Source: Alteromonas sp. 1_MG-2023 (GTDB lineage Bacteria; Pseudomonadota; Gammaproteobacteria; Enterobacterales; Alteromonadaceae). From it: a DNA stretch of 64,000 nucleotides. The notes beneath the pieces are model-generated. The model worked only from the letters and a program-made list of their open reading frames with translations. It had not been told where the DNA came from and ran no database searches. Shown one piece after another: positions 57,817 through 64,000 of this stretch; position 1 is the stretch's first letter, and each line of letters opens with the position of its first letter. The stretch covers positions 1 through 64,000 of the forward strand of contig NZ_JAUOQH010000022.1 in NCBI RefSeq assembly GCF_030547075.1, in the 5' to 3' direction. The translations under genes were made by a program, and so were the position numbers.

Positions 57817-58302
57817 CTAGCCTAGCTTTTTCTGCCAAAACAGCGCGTGGCCTTCGCCTTCTGCCAGTTCATAGCTAGTAAAACCAAACTTTTCATAGGC
57901 AGATTTAGCCACCGTGTTATTACTTAGTACTTCCAAGGTAATTTTACAGCAGTCTTTTTCTATCGCTATTTCTTCTACTTTATTCAACATTTTTTGGCTA
58001 AGACCTAAGCCTCTGAATTCTGGAAGCACAGCAATATCATGAGTGTTAATAAGCGGTTTGCAGGCAAAAGTAGAAAACGCTTCAAAGCAGTTAATTAGGC
58101 CAGCGGGCTTTGCGTCCACAAAAGCGAGAATGCTAAAGGCATGGGGCAATGTAGATAATTTATCGACTAAGTTGTCGTAGGTGTGTTCAGAAAGTGCCTC
58201 AGCACCACCCATAGGATCTTTCGCATATTCGTTTAGCAAATAAGGAATGGCTTGCTTATGAGCGTCGTCAAAATAATCTGCTTTTATGATTTCTATTTTC
58301 AT
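57817..58302 (-). CDS. GNAT-family N-acetyltransferase
   Basis: A 161-residue GNAT protein that should transfer acetyl from acetyl-CoA to an amine of unknown nature. The acetyl-CoA loop is DIAVLPEFRGLGLSQKML (the R/Q-x-x-G-x-G/A type), then KITLEVLSNNTVAKSAYEKFGFTSYEL. AAGG lies 5 bases upstream of ATG 58302, which I prefer over GTG 58314. Upstream gene of the small membrane protein. Confidence 0.88.
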   Translation of the reverse strand: MKIEIIKADYFDDAHKQAIPYLLNEYAKDPMGGAEALSEHTYDNLVDKLSTLPHAFSILAFVDAKPAGLINCFEAFSTFACKPLINTHDIAVLPEFRGLGLSQKMLNKVEEIAIEKDCCKITLEVLSNNTVAKSAYEKFGFTSYELAEGEGHALFWQKKLG

Positions 58303-58417
58303 ACACACCTTCACTACTTTATATGACCCCAGCTTGATATAGGCCCCAATGGTAATGAGATACCATGCTGGTGGGTTTTACACTGCTATCGTTTACGTTG
58401 TACTGTTTTCGTATTGG

Positions 58418-58469
58418 ATCTACTTCGTACCTCTACTTCGTATCTCTACTTCGTATCCCTACTTGGTAT
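58418..58469. repeat. Four-unit 13-bp tandem repeat spanning the RRM gene stop
   Basis: Units CTCTACTTCGTAT type at 58418, 58431, 58444 and 58457; two are identical. The stop codon of the minus-strand RRM gene lies inside the last unit, so the array copies that gene's 3' end, including a TAG, three more times downstream. Confidence 0.8.
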
Positions 58470-58713
58470 CAGGTTTATCTTCTGCTTTTTTAACGCGAAT
58501 ATTAGCATCGCCCAACGCATGATTATTCAACGATTTAATGGCCGCTTTAGCTTCGCCTGGTTTTGGCATTTCTACAAATCCAAACCCTTTAGATGCGCCG
58601 CTTTTCTCATCAACTACAATGGTGCAAGACTGCACAGAACCGAAAGCTTCAAATAAGCTTGCTAGCTCTTCTTGTTTAGTTTGTCTGTCTAAATTACGAA
58701 TTAGTATTTTCAT
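58459..58713 (-). CDS. RNA-binding protein, single RRM domain
   Basis: An 84-residue protein that is one RNA recognition motif: RNP2 as ILIRNL at the N-terminus, RNP1 as KGFGFVEM in the middle. The tail is charged (KKAEDKPDTK). Small RRM proteins in bacteria are often cold- or growth-regulated, but its role here is unknown. Its stop lies in the 13-bp repeat array. It is monocistronic. Confidence 0.92.
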   Translation of the reverse strand: MKILIRNLDRQTKQEELASLFEAFGSVQSCTIVVDEKSGASKGFGFVEMPKPGEAKAAIKSLNNHALGDANIRVKKAEDKPDTK

Positions 58714-58899
58714 TTTTTTTCCTGTGCGCTCGTCTAGATGAGAAGAGGCTTGTTATACAGCAAAGCTAAAGCGATGTAGATAGGTTTCGTGTTACTTCGC
58801 GGTATTCGCAGTAGTAAATCAAATTAAAAGTACATTAACACAACGCCAGCGTGATTTACTCCAATAGCCTTATTATAAAAAACTGTATTAAGGCGCTAA

Positions 58900-58920
58900 A
58901 TCTCAATGCCAAATTGAGAT
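58900..58920. repeat. Inverted repeat downstream of the flavin reductase gene
   Basis: ATCTCAAT-GCCAA-ATTGAGAT, perfect 8-bp arms, 7 bases after the minus-strand stop. There is no T run, so any terminator role is weak. Confidence 0.45.
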
Positions 58921-58926
58921 GCTATA

Positions 58927-59586
58927 TCAAGGCGCGTTACGCTCTGACGGCGCTGTTTTGAAATTTTGAATCATCTCATGAGGATCAACTTCTTTACTAT
59001 GGCGCTTAGTGGCTTGTGCCCACCACATCAATTGGTTGAGAGTACGACCAAAATAATCGAACCACGATGATTGCTCTTCCCCTGGACACATCTCGCCGTT
59101 TTCTTCGAATACCTCCTGCGCCTTAGGAATATGAATCATAGCCGATACTGGCAAGCACCCCAACTCAGAAAGGTAAGTGCGCATGCCCACCGCAGCCCGC
59201 ATACCGCCCCATTGCCCAGCCGAATAGGTAACGATAGCACTTGGCTTATAAGCAAATAACGAACTACCAAAGTGATTAAGCAGGTTCGAAAGGGCAGGGC
59301 TCATGGAATGATTATACTCGGGGCTAACCATGACATAGCCATCACAATTGGCAATTTTTTTGGCTAATATATTTAGTTTCTCAGGCGCTTTACCCTTTGC
59401 ATAAGCAAAATGAGGTTTGAAAACCGTATCTAATGGGTAATCTAATGGGTCTATCAACTCCACTTCATGCTCGTCATAGCGAAGCTGCAAACAAGCCATC
59501 ACCGCCTTTGCCACTCGCTCACCAAGACGAGCAGGTCTAGGTGGTGTGCTATCTCGCACTGTTCCTAAAAAAACAAGAAATTTCAC
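58927..59586 (-). CDS. NADPH-dependent FMN reductase-like flavoprotein
   Basis: A 219-residue flavodoxin-fold reductase: VKFLVFLGTVRDSTPPRPARLGERVA (FMN phosphate loop) and GYVMVSPEYNHSMSPALSNLLNHF, GQWGGMRAAVGMRTYL. Such enzymes reduce quinones, azo dyes or chromate, usually with NADPH. The start is GTG at 59586, with AGGAG 7 bases upstream; the frame is open to 59676, but those residues do not fit the family. A duplicated 16-bp element lies across and just before the ribosome-binding site. Confidence 0.88.
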   Translation of the reverse strand: MKFLVFLGTVRDSTPPRPARLGERVAKAVMACLQLRYDEHEVELIDPLDYPLDTVFKPHFAYAKGKAPEKLNILAKKIANCDGYVMVSPEYNHSMSPALSNLLNHFGSSLFAYKPSAIVTYSAGQWGGMRAAVGMRTYLSELGCLPVSAMIHIPKAQEVFEENGEMCPGEEQSSWFDYFGRTLNQLMWWAQATKRHSKEVDPHEMIQNFKTAPSERNAP

Positions 59587-59595
59587 TTGTACGCT

Positions 59596-59627
59596 CCTGT
59601 CACAAAATCCACCTGTCACAAAAACTA
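59596..59627. repeat. Tandem 16-bp duplication upstream of the flavin reductase start
   Basis: CCTGTCACAAAATCCA (59596-59611) and CCTGTCACAAAAACTA (59612-59627), 13 of 16 bases identical. The first unit carries part of the gene's ribosome-binding site (read on the minus strand). Confidence 0.6.
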
Positions 59628-59856
59628 ACCGCGAAAGGCTATTATCAAGTTGTGGAGAACAATATTGAGGCAACATAAAACAAACCGCAAATCACCACAG
59701 CGAATATTAACTTTGATTATCTTTTAAATCTAAATTCTGTTTCCATAATGACCTCATTTATTAACAAAATCAGGTGTAATAGATTATAGGCATGTTTTGG
59801 GATGAGTTCGAACATACAGAACGAATACCCCATTTAGCCATTGGAGATAATTTATT

Positions 59857-60768
59857 ATGTCATTTACTCAATTACAGAATGCACGTGCTTTAGACTTACC
59901 AAGCCGAGAAGCCATGCTTCATCGTGCGCCATCCGTGCAACAGTTTTGGAATACAAATATCGAGCTGCTTAACAATGCGTGGAGCGAGTGGGAAGCCAGT
60001 GAAAAAGACAACCTATTCACCCTTGATGACTCTTTGCTAGATGCCAAGTTGCGCAGCGCAGTTATGCAAGCATGGGAAAACCCTGAAAAAGAAACGGACG
60101 TAAAGGCATTGATGGAAGAAGTATCACCTGATGTGTATCAATTCCAATTCTTTGATCCTGAAAGGTTGGTTGAATTGCGCGCCTATCTAGAAAAAGTGTG
60201 GGATGCTGAAATTGCACTAAGACCGCCCTACGGCATAGTATTAAACCGCCGTGGCGCCATGTTAGATAAACGTTCAGAAGGTTATTTGGCTGCGCCAAGT
60301 TTCCAAGCGTTTTATCGCACTATGCTAGACACATACATGCGACCTATCGCTCGATTGTTATTTCCTGAAATTATGGGATACGACACGCAAACATTTGGCT
60401 TTTCAATTCATTATCAGCCAAATACCGATACGTCGATTAGACCGCATACCGATGCATCAGCGGTAACGTTAAATATTAATCTAAACGTTCCGGGTGAAAC
60501 ATTTACGGGGTCGACAGTAGATTTTTACGATGTAAAAGCAGGAAAAGTGAAACCGTTAACGTTTACGCCTGGCAGCGCAATGATTCACCGAGGAAATGTA
60601 CCTCATGCAGCGCAACCCATTACCAGAGGCAAGAGAACTAACTTTGTACTCTGGTTGTATGGCAATCGTGGTCATATACCATCACAAGGTGTTAAAGCCG
60701 TTAATACTGATGCCCGTGAAAGATGGACAGTACCATCACAAGCTCAAGATAATTTTGCGCCGTTTTAA
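59857..60768 (+). CDS. 2OG-Fe(II) oxygenase-like protein of unknown substrate
   Basis: A 303-residue soluble protein whose C-terminal half looks like a 2-oxoglutarate/Fe(II) hydroxylase of the prolyl/lysyl-hydroxylase kind. The iron ligands would be the HTD pair at about 197 and 199 and the His of NVPHAAQP at about 250, with the 2OG-binding Arg in GKRTNFVLWLYG. The N-terminal 120 residues are helical and have no obvious match. GGAGATAA lies upstream of ATG. It stands alone. Its substrate and role are unknown. Confidence 0.7.
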   Translation: MSFTQLQNARALDLPSREAMLHRAPSVQQFWNTNIELLNNAWSEWEASEKDNLFTLDDSLLDAKLRSAVMQAWENPEKETDVKALMEEVSPDVYQFQFFDPERLVELRAYLEKVWDAEIALRPPYGIVLNRRGAMLDKRSEGYLAAPSFQAFYRTMLDTYMRPIARLLFPEIMGYDTQTFGFSIHYQPNTDTSIRPHTDASAVTLNINLNVPGETFTGSTVDFYDVKAGKVKPLTFTPGSAMIHRGNVPHAAQPITRGKRTNFVLWLYGNRGHIPSQGVKAVNTDARERWTVPSQAQDNFAPF

Positions 60769-60797
60769 GTGCCGTATTTAAAACGCATTACACTAAT

Positions 60798-60831
60798 AAC
60801 GGGGGCGGGGGAGCCTCCGTTACTTTTGTTT
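60798..60831 (+). terminator. Probable terminator after the 2OG oxygenase gene
   Basis: 9-bp stem AACGGGGGC / GCCTCCGTT with one G-T pair and loop GGGGGA, followed by TACTTTTGTTTT. It overlaps the 3' end of the convergent small gene at 60820-60924. Confidence 0.65.
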
Positions 60832-60924
60832 TGAATTCAGTTTTTTTGCTGCCATTAGTCCCACGATGAAAATGATAAAAATAACAAACCCGACTGACAG
60901 TAAAACATTGAGTAAAAAATCCAT
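60820..60924 (-). CDS. Candidate 34-residue single-helix membrane protein
   Basis: ATG at 60924 has AAGGTG 5-6 bases upstream (GTTAAGGTGCTAGA). The 34-codon frame encodes one clear transmembrane helix (LLNVLLSVGFVIFIIFIVGLM) flanked by MDF at the N-terminus and a basic tail AAKKLNSKQK, so the tail should face the cytoplasm. That layout and the ribosome-binding site make a real gene likely. I do not recognise a family; short subunits of respiratory or transport complexes have this look. Confidence 0.6.
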   Translation of the reverse strand: MDFLLNVLLSVGFVIFIIFIVGLMAAKKLNSKQK

Positions 60925-61185
60925 TCTAGCACCTTAACGTTTTTAATTATTCGCGAGCCCAAAGCTCTACGTAGTGATGTTACCTCTATTTATACCACCA
61001 CGGCGAGAAATTAGCCCACATTGCCATTCACACAAGAATTCACACAAGCATTCGCATAAGCATCTACACAAGAACTTATACAAGAGCTTACACAAGAACT
61101 TACATAAGAACTTAGTATAAACACTTAGACAAGCACCTGCATGAACTCGAATAACAGGAGCATGCATGGCGTAATGCAAATTGGT
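60925..61185. other. Spacer with a 12-bp repeat array
   Basis: 261 bases between the small membrane protein gene and the lipoprotein gene. The only clear structure is the 12-bp tandem repeat at 61026-61109 and a degenerate continuation to about 61135. The 70-codon Cys-rich frame on the minus strand here is a by-product of the repeat. Confidence 0.6.
61026..61109. repeat. Seven-unit 12-bp degenerate tandem repeat
   Basis: Units starting at 61026, 61038, 61050, 61062, 61074, 61086 and 61098, of type ATTCACACAAGA changing gradually to ACTTACACAAGA. Adjacent units are more alike than distant ones, as expected for stepwise tandem duplication. It ends 76 bases from the stop of the minus-strand lipoprotein gene. 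Confidence 0.85.
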
Positions 61186-61647
61186 TTAAACCGATTTATC
61201 AACCACTTCAATTTTTGATATGTCTACCAGTCGAATATGGGTTTGGTAGTAGTATTTCTCTGTTCTTTTTCCTTCCGAGATAAAGTCAATTCTAACTCGT
61301 GTAGCCTTACCTATTACTTTTACGGTTTTGTCTGTGAAGAATTCTTGCGGGGAAGCGCCATATTTGTCTTCAAGGCGAGGAATAAGGTTGGGAGACAACG
61401 CCACAGTAATGGCGCGGGGATCACGGTAATCAAGTTCAGTATTAAGATAAACAAAAGGCCCTTGGCTGCCTGTGGCTTTTATATGCAATACATACTCACC
61501 TAAAACACCTCTAGGAGCTTGTTCTGCCGCACGCCGAATAATTTCCATGGTATCTGAATTAGCTACCGCTGCAGTCGTCTCCGTTGAGGTTTGTGTAGAA
61601 CTACACCCTGCTAAAACAAGCATTAAGCTCAACAACACGATTTTCAT
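61186..61647 (-). CDS. Lipoprotein of unknown function
   Basis: A 153-residue lipoprotein: signal MKIVLLSLMLVLAGC with the LAGC lipobox (Cys 15), a short Ser/Thr linker, then about 125 residues of mixed structure (YVLHIKATGSQGPFVYLNTELDYRDP; KTVKVIGKATRVRIDFI). The repeated beta strands suggest an OB-like or similar sandwich. No family named. AGGGA lies 7 bases before ATG 61647, which decides the start; 13 upstream codons in frame are not used. Confidence 0.75.
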   Translation of the reverse strand: MKIVLLSLMLVLAGCSSTQTSTETTAAVANSDTMEIIRRAAEQAPRGVLGEYVLHIKATGSQGPFVYLNTELDYRDPRAITVALSPNLIPRLEDKYGASPQEFFTDKTVKVIGKATRVRIDFISEGKRTEKYYYQTHIRLVDISKIEVVDKSV

Positions 61648-61763
61648 TTTACAATCCCTATAGTATTCGAAATGACAATTCGTCATCGCTTAGTATTTGA
61701 GCTAAGTATAGTTAAGCTTTTACTAATCGACGCTTATATTTACAACAACAGTAAGGTCACAGT

Positions 61764-61997
61764 TCATTTGCTTTCTTTGTGCTCAGGTAAATCTCGACAG
61801 ACTTGGCAATCGATATGCTTTCGAAAATTGTAAGCCCTGCGAATAGCAAAGATTCCCACGGTGATAAACGACCACATTATTCCGAATTCGATAGCATAAC
61901 CAAGGGTGCGCCCTTTTAAATACTGCACACCCGCTAACAATAAAAATACCAGTGGTAGGGCAATACTGTACTGAAAAATCCATTTTTTGAGTGGCAT
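61764..61997 (-). CDS. Small two-helix membrane protein
   Basis: A 77-residue protein with two hydrophobic helices (YSIALPLVFLLLAGVQYL and YAIEFGIMWSFITVGIFAI) and a tail with CQVC, a possible metal or disulfide pair. AAGGAA lies just upstream of the ATG. Function unknown. It is on the same strand as the genes around it, 116 bases from the lipoprotein gene. Confidence 0.7.
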   Translation of the reverse strand: MPLKKWIFQYSIALPLVFLLLAGVQYLKGRTLGYAIEFGIMWSFITVGIFAIRRAYNFRKHIDCQVCRDLPEHKESK

Positions 61998-62043
61998 TGA
62001 TATTCCTTATTAATGCTATTTTTTGAGTTGCTAAACTTTAAAA

Positions 62044-62532
62044 CTAGTTTAATTTCGCGAATACATGCTTGTCGTAAAAGCGCCCATTTTTGAAAATTGC
62101 TTTTTTTAATACAGCTTCTTCGCTAAAACCTGATTTCAAAAGTAATTGCATAGAAGCGTGGTTACCCGAAAACACTGCGCCAAATATTCTAACAATATCT
62201 GTGTTAGTAAATACTAAGTCTGATATTAGCTGTATCGCTTTTGATGTAATACCTTTACGCCAGTAATTCTTATCCAACCAATAGCCTATTTCTCCAGATC
62301 GTTCGTATTCAAATAGCCCTTGGTTTACGCCAATACAGCCTACTAGTGCACCATTGTAAGAAATGGCTTTTACGATATTCGATTGGCTACCTTCTTTCAC
62401 CCACCAAGCAGCATCGTCTTTTGTGTATGGCGAAGGAATTTTGGTAGAAAGAAACTCAGTAACGACGTCATCATTTAAGATGCCAACTAATCTATCGATA
62501 TCATTTGTATTGAAGTCTCGAAGGGTAACCAT
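62044..62532 (-). CDS. GNAT-family N-acetyltransferase (RimJ/RimL-like)
   Basis: A 162-residue GNAT of the ribosomal-protein acetyltransferase-like class: MVTLRDFNTNDIDRLVGILND at the start, IGYWLDKNYWRKGITSKAIQLI (acetyl-CoA loop region) and GAVFSGNHASMQLLLKSGFSEEAVLKKAIFKNGRFYDKHVF. The real substrate could be a small molecule. It is 46 bases from the next gene downstream. Confidence 0.9.
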   Translation of the reverse strand: MVTLRDFNTNDIDRLVGILNDDVVTEFLSTKIPSPYTKDDAAWWVKEGSQSNIVKAISYNGALVGCIGVNQGLFEYERSGEIGYWLDKNYWRKGITSKAIQLISDLVFTNTDIVRIFGAVFSGNHASMQLLLKSGFSEEAVLKKAIFKNGRFYDKHVFAKLN

Positions 62533-62566
62533 TCAAATCCTAGTGCCTATAAGCGCTTGTGGTGTT

Positions 62567-63043
62567 TTATTTAAAGTCGAAAATACTAATGTAGCTTGCA
62601 TCACAAGTATCTTTGCTTCTATCAATGTATACATCAACCGGAAAACCATAATCGATGTCAAAGTCAGGCATAGCATGGCTGTTTTTATCGTTACTGAATT
62701 TAATTGGCTCTTCATCTACCTGTTGCAGTAAATAGGAAAAAAGCTCATCTATAGTTGTTGCGAATACTATATCAGCGATTTCACTTGTACCTGAGAAATA
62801 GACCGAAACCGCCACGTTATCTTCAACGTTAATATCGACAATTGGTAATGCGTCAGCTAATGGACAGTCACCAGGGGCGCGGCTATAAGTGAATGAATAA
62901 TCGGTAATTCCTGCTGAAAGCCATTTCGCTTGATTTTCTAAAATTACAGATTTTATCTCTTCTGAATCAATTGACGGCGTATCGCTACCACCACAAGAAT
63001 ATAAACAGAATAATGATAGTAGGGTTATTAATTTTAATTTCAT
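62567..63043 (-). CDS. DUF6174-like lipoprotein
   Basis: A 158-residue lipoprotein: signal MKLKLITLLSLFCLYSC with lipobox-like LYSC (Cys 17), then ENQAKWLSAGITDYSFTYSRAPGDCP, VSVYFSGT, TIDELFSYL, and DYGFPVDVYIDRSKDTCDASYISIFDF. The pattern of a small Y/F-rich start and a late GFP-x-x-x-YID motif matches DUF6174. Function unknown; two Cys pairs may form disulfides. GAACCTCTATG precedes the start. Confidence 0.78.
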   Translation of the reverse strand: MKLKLITLLSLFCLYSCGGSDTPSIDSEEIKSVILENQAKWLSAGITDYSFTYSRAPGDCPLADALPIVDINVEDNVAVSVYFSGTSEIADIVFATTIDELFSYLLQQVDEEPIKFSNDKNSHAMPDFDIDYGFPVDVYIDRSKDTCDASYISIFDFK

Positions 63044-63126
63044 AGAGGTTCCATCCTTAAATAATAATTAGATTTCATTCAACAACGTAAGACCCACTTT
63101 CCCGAGTATGCAAAAACGAATATTCG

Positions 63127-63151
63127 GCTAAGCTTTAAGAGCATGCTTAGC
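63127..63151. repeat. Inverted repeat downstream of the small membrane protein gene
   Basis: GCTAAGC / GCTTAGC with an 11-base loop, ending 4 bases before the minus-strand stop at 63155. On the minus strand a CGAATATTCG palindrome and TTTTT follow (63125-63112), so the pair may act as a terminator. Confidence 0.45.
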
Positions 63152-63154
63152 TTG

Positions 63155-63442
63155 TTAGTTATCGTTATCTGTCATGAACTGGATGGCTTCAGGATCTCTA
63201 TTAATTTGTTTTTCAATAATTTTCAGCAGCTGGCTTTGGGGAACACCACAGTAGCCAAACCAAAAAAACACAGCGGTAATCATGAAGGTGGGGGTTACAT
63301 TTGCATAACCACTGGTTTCAACGCCCCAATTCCCAAGGAATGGAAAGCCAACCGCAGCAATGGCGAAAATGACTGATAAATATCTAGAAACCTTCATTCC
63401 TTTCTTTGCTCGAAGGTAAATTTTAAAATCTGCACGTTCCAT
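63155..63442 (-). CDS. Small membrane protein of unknown function
   Basis: A 95-residue protein with two hydrophobic helices (YLSVIFAIAAVGFPFLGNW and TFMITAVFFWFGYCGV) and a polar C-terminus (EKQINRDPEAIQFMTDNDN). No family recognised. The gene is on the minus strand like its neighbours, but the spacing of over 100 bases on each side suggests its own promoter. Confidence 0.65.
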   Translation of the reverse strand: MERADFKIYLRAKKGMKVSRYLSVIFAIAAVGFPFLGNWGVETSGYANVTPTFMITAVFFWFGYCGVPQSQLLKIIEKQINRDPEAIQFMTDNDN

Positions 63443-63537
63443 TATTTTTCTTCCGTTATTGCGACTTATACGTGCGCCACTTTATATGGGGGCTGAGTGG
63501 CAGGTAGCTCTCACCCAGTTCGGCAACCTAAAGTTTA

Positions 63538-63566
63538 CCGAATGTATATTGTTAATATACATTCGG
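63538..63566. repeat. Perfect 13-bp hairpin
   Basis: CCGAATGTATATT-GTT-AATATACATTCGG, two perfect 13-base arms with a 3-base loop. It is AT-rich and lacks a T tract, so it is not a typical terminator. It lies between two minus-strand genes. Confidence 0.75.
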
Positions 63567-63613
63567 CAGTTAATGTCTCTTGCAAAATTTGGCAAGCAGT
63601 TCAGCTATATCAG

Positions 63614-64000
63614 TTAAGGCGCATCACTAGATACACTATTAGTGTTACTAATTGACGATAAGTTTTCGTTTAAATCTTCGATAAATTCTGAAATGATACT
63701 ATCCAATGCTAGCTTTGTAGATTGTTGTGTAGCATTTTTCATTGCCCAAGGGCCGCCCCAAAACATTTTCGCACCTTGGGATAAGCCTTCAGCATTATAT
63801 GTTTTACTAAATTGTTCGTTGCCATTTTCCGATAATGAAATATCTAGTGAAATATACGCGTGATGATTTTTGAACTCGTAATTACTCAAGTTAAAAGAAA
63901 TAAGCCTTTCTGCATGGCCGTTTTCGTTCTCAGTGAGACTTCCGAAAGAATCTTGTACATCTGTTGAAGTCAGTGTTTCTTTTAAAATGTCACCGAACTC
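63614..64000 (-). CDS. C-terminal part of a protein cut by the window edge
   Basis: The frame is open without a stop from the window end (64000) to the TAA at 63614, giving at least 128 residues. It looks natural: EFGDILKETLTST near the edge, LISFNLSNYEFKNHHAYISLDISLSENG, and a helical end (STKLALDSIISEFIEDLNENL). A TTG at 63889 could be read as a start, but the coherent sequence upstream argues for a larger protein. The style is like YajG-type lipoproteins; a signal peptide would lie outside the window. Function unknown. Confidence 0.6.
   Translation of the reverse strand, partial: EFGDILKETLTSTDVQDSFGSLTENENGHAERLISFNLSNYEFKNHHAYISLDISLSENGNEQFSKTYNAEGLSQGAKMFWGGPWAMKNATQQSTKLALDSIISEFIEDLNENLSSISNTNSVSSDAP

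Noticed and set aside
57567..58302. Toxin-antitoxin pair (GNAT with small neighbour)
   Set aside because: The GNAT is not of the DUF1778-linked toxin kind and its partner is a membrane protein, not a DNA-binding antitoxin.
61026..61109. CRISPR-like array
   Set aside because: Units are 12 bp, directly contiguous, without spacers or cas genes.
60967..61179. Cys-rich 70-codon minus-strand frame with repeated LCE/FLCK units
   Set aside because: It is a by-product of the 12-bp repeat; no RBS and no real protein pattern.
61186..64000. Integron cassette array (small genes in one orientation)
   Set aside because: I looked for attC-type ends (GTTRRRY / RYYYAAC pairs) in the spacers and found none convincing, and no integrase is in the window. 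GTTAAGGC at 63613-63620 is just a stop codon context.

Overview
The window reads as a chromosomal segment of a marine gammaproteobacterium of the Alteromonadales, most likely Alteromonas or a close relative. This rests on gene content and order: gppA-rhlB divergent from trxA then rho, a tatABC-tatD-GGDEF-hemB run, a maoP-type DUF413 protein, and a TonB receptor beside a TPR-sulfotransferase. Nearly all of it is core chromosome. I saw no insertion sequence, prophage, CRISPR array or recognisable defence system.

Layout. 1-8.4 kb: tRNA-Gly, a TonB-dependent receptor, a TPR-sulfotransferase, a DUF4442 protein, maoP, and ilvIH. 8.4-20 kb: an outer-membrane-like protein, the tat operon running into a diguanylate cyclase and hemB, then gppA and rhlB (minus) and trxA and rho (plus). 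20-27.6 kb: M20 amidohydrolase, hybrid histidine kinase, nhaA, purEK, tRNA-Thr. 27.9-36.4 kb: copper chaperone, dps, PQQ-type sugar dehydrogenase, a CnoX-like thioredoxin, purA, aldehyde dehydrogenase, VOC proteins. 36.4-39.6 kb: gamma-glutamyltransferase and an NhaC-type antiporter. 39.9-50.2 kb: a peptidoglycan-salvage neighbourhood: secreted two-domain NagZ, MscS channel, a minus-strand set murQ-namZ-FAD/FeS dehydrogenase, and alr. 50.2-60.8 kb: a candidate 28-residue basic peptide gene, YitT, two porins, a periplasmic binding protein, an atypical NRAMP-family transporter, GNAT, RRM protein, flavin reductase and a 2OG-Fe(II) oxygenase. 60.8-64 kb: a run of small minus-strand accessory genes (lipoproteins, small membrane proteins, GNAT), the last one cut by the window edge.

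How genes work together. The most coherent module is murQ-namZ-dehydrogenase. NamZ releases MurNAc from glycan ends, MurQ splits MurNAc-6-P into GlcNAc-6-P and D-lactate, and the co-oriented dehydrogenase resembles flavin/FeS D-lactate dehydrogenases that would feed the electrons to respiration. The secreted NagZ and alr are close by.

A second window-wide signal is a set of about a dozen short degenerate tandem repeats (units 6-23 bp, unrelated in sequence). Most abut or overlap the ends of genes. Two small ORFs with good ribosome-binding sites (28 and 34 codons) lie in stretches otherwise without genes. All family names are from reading translated sequence; no database search was run.
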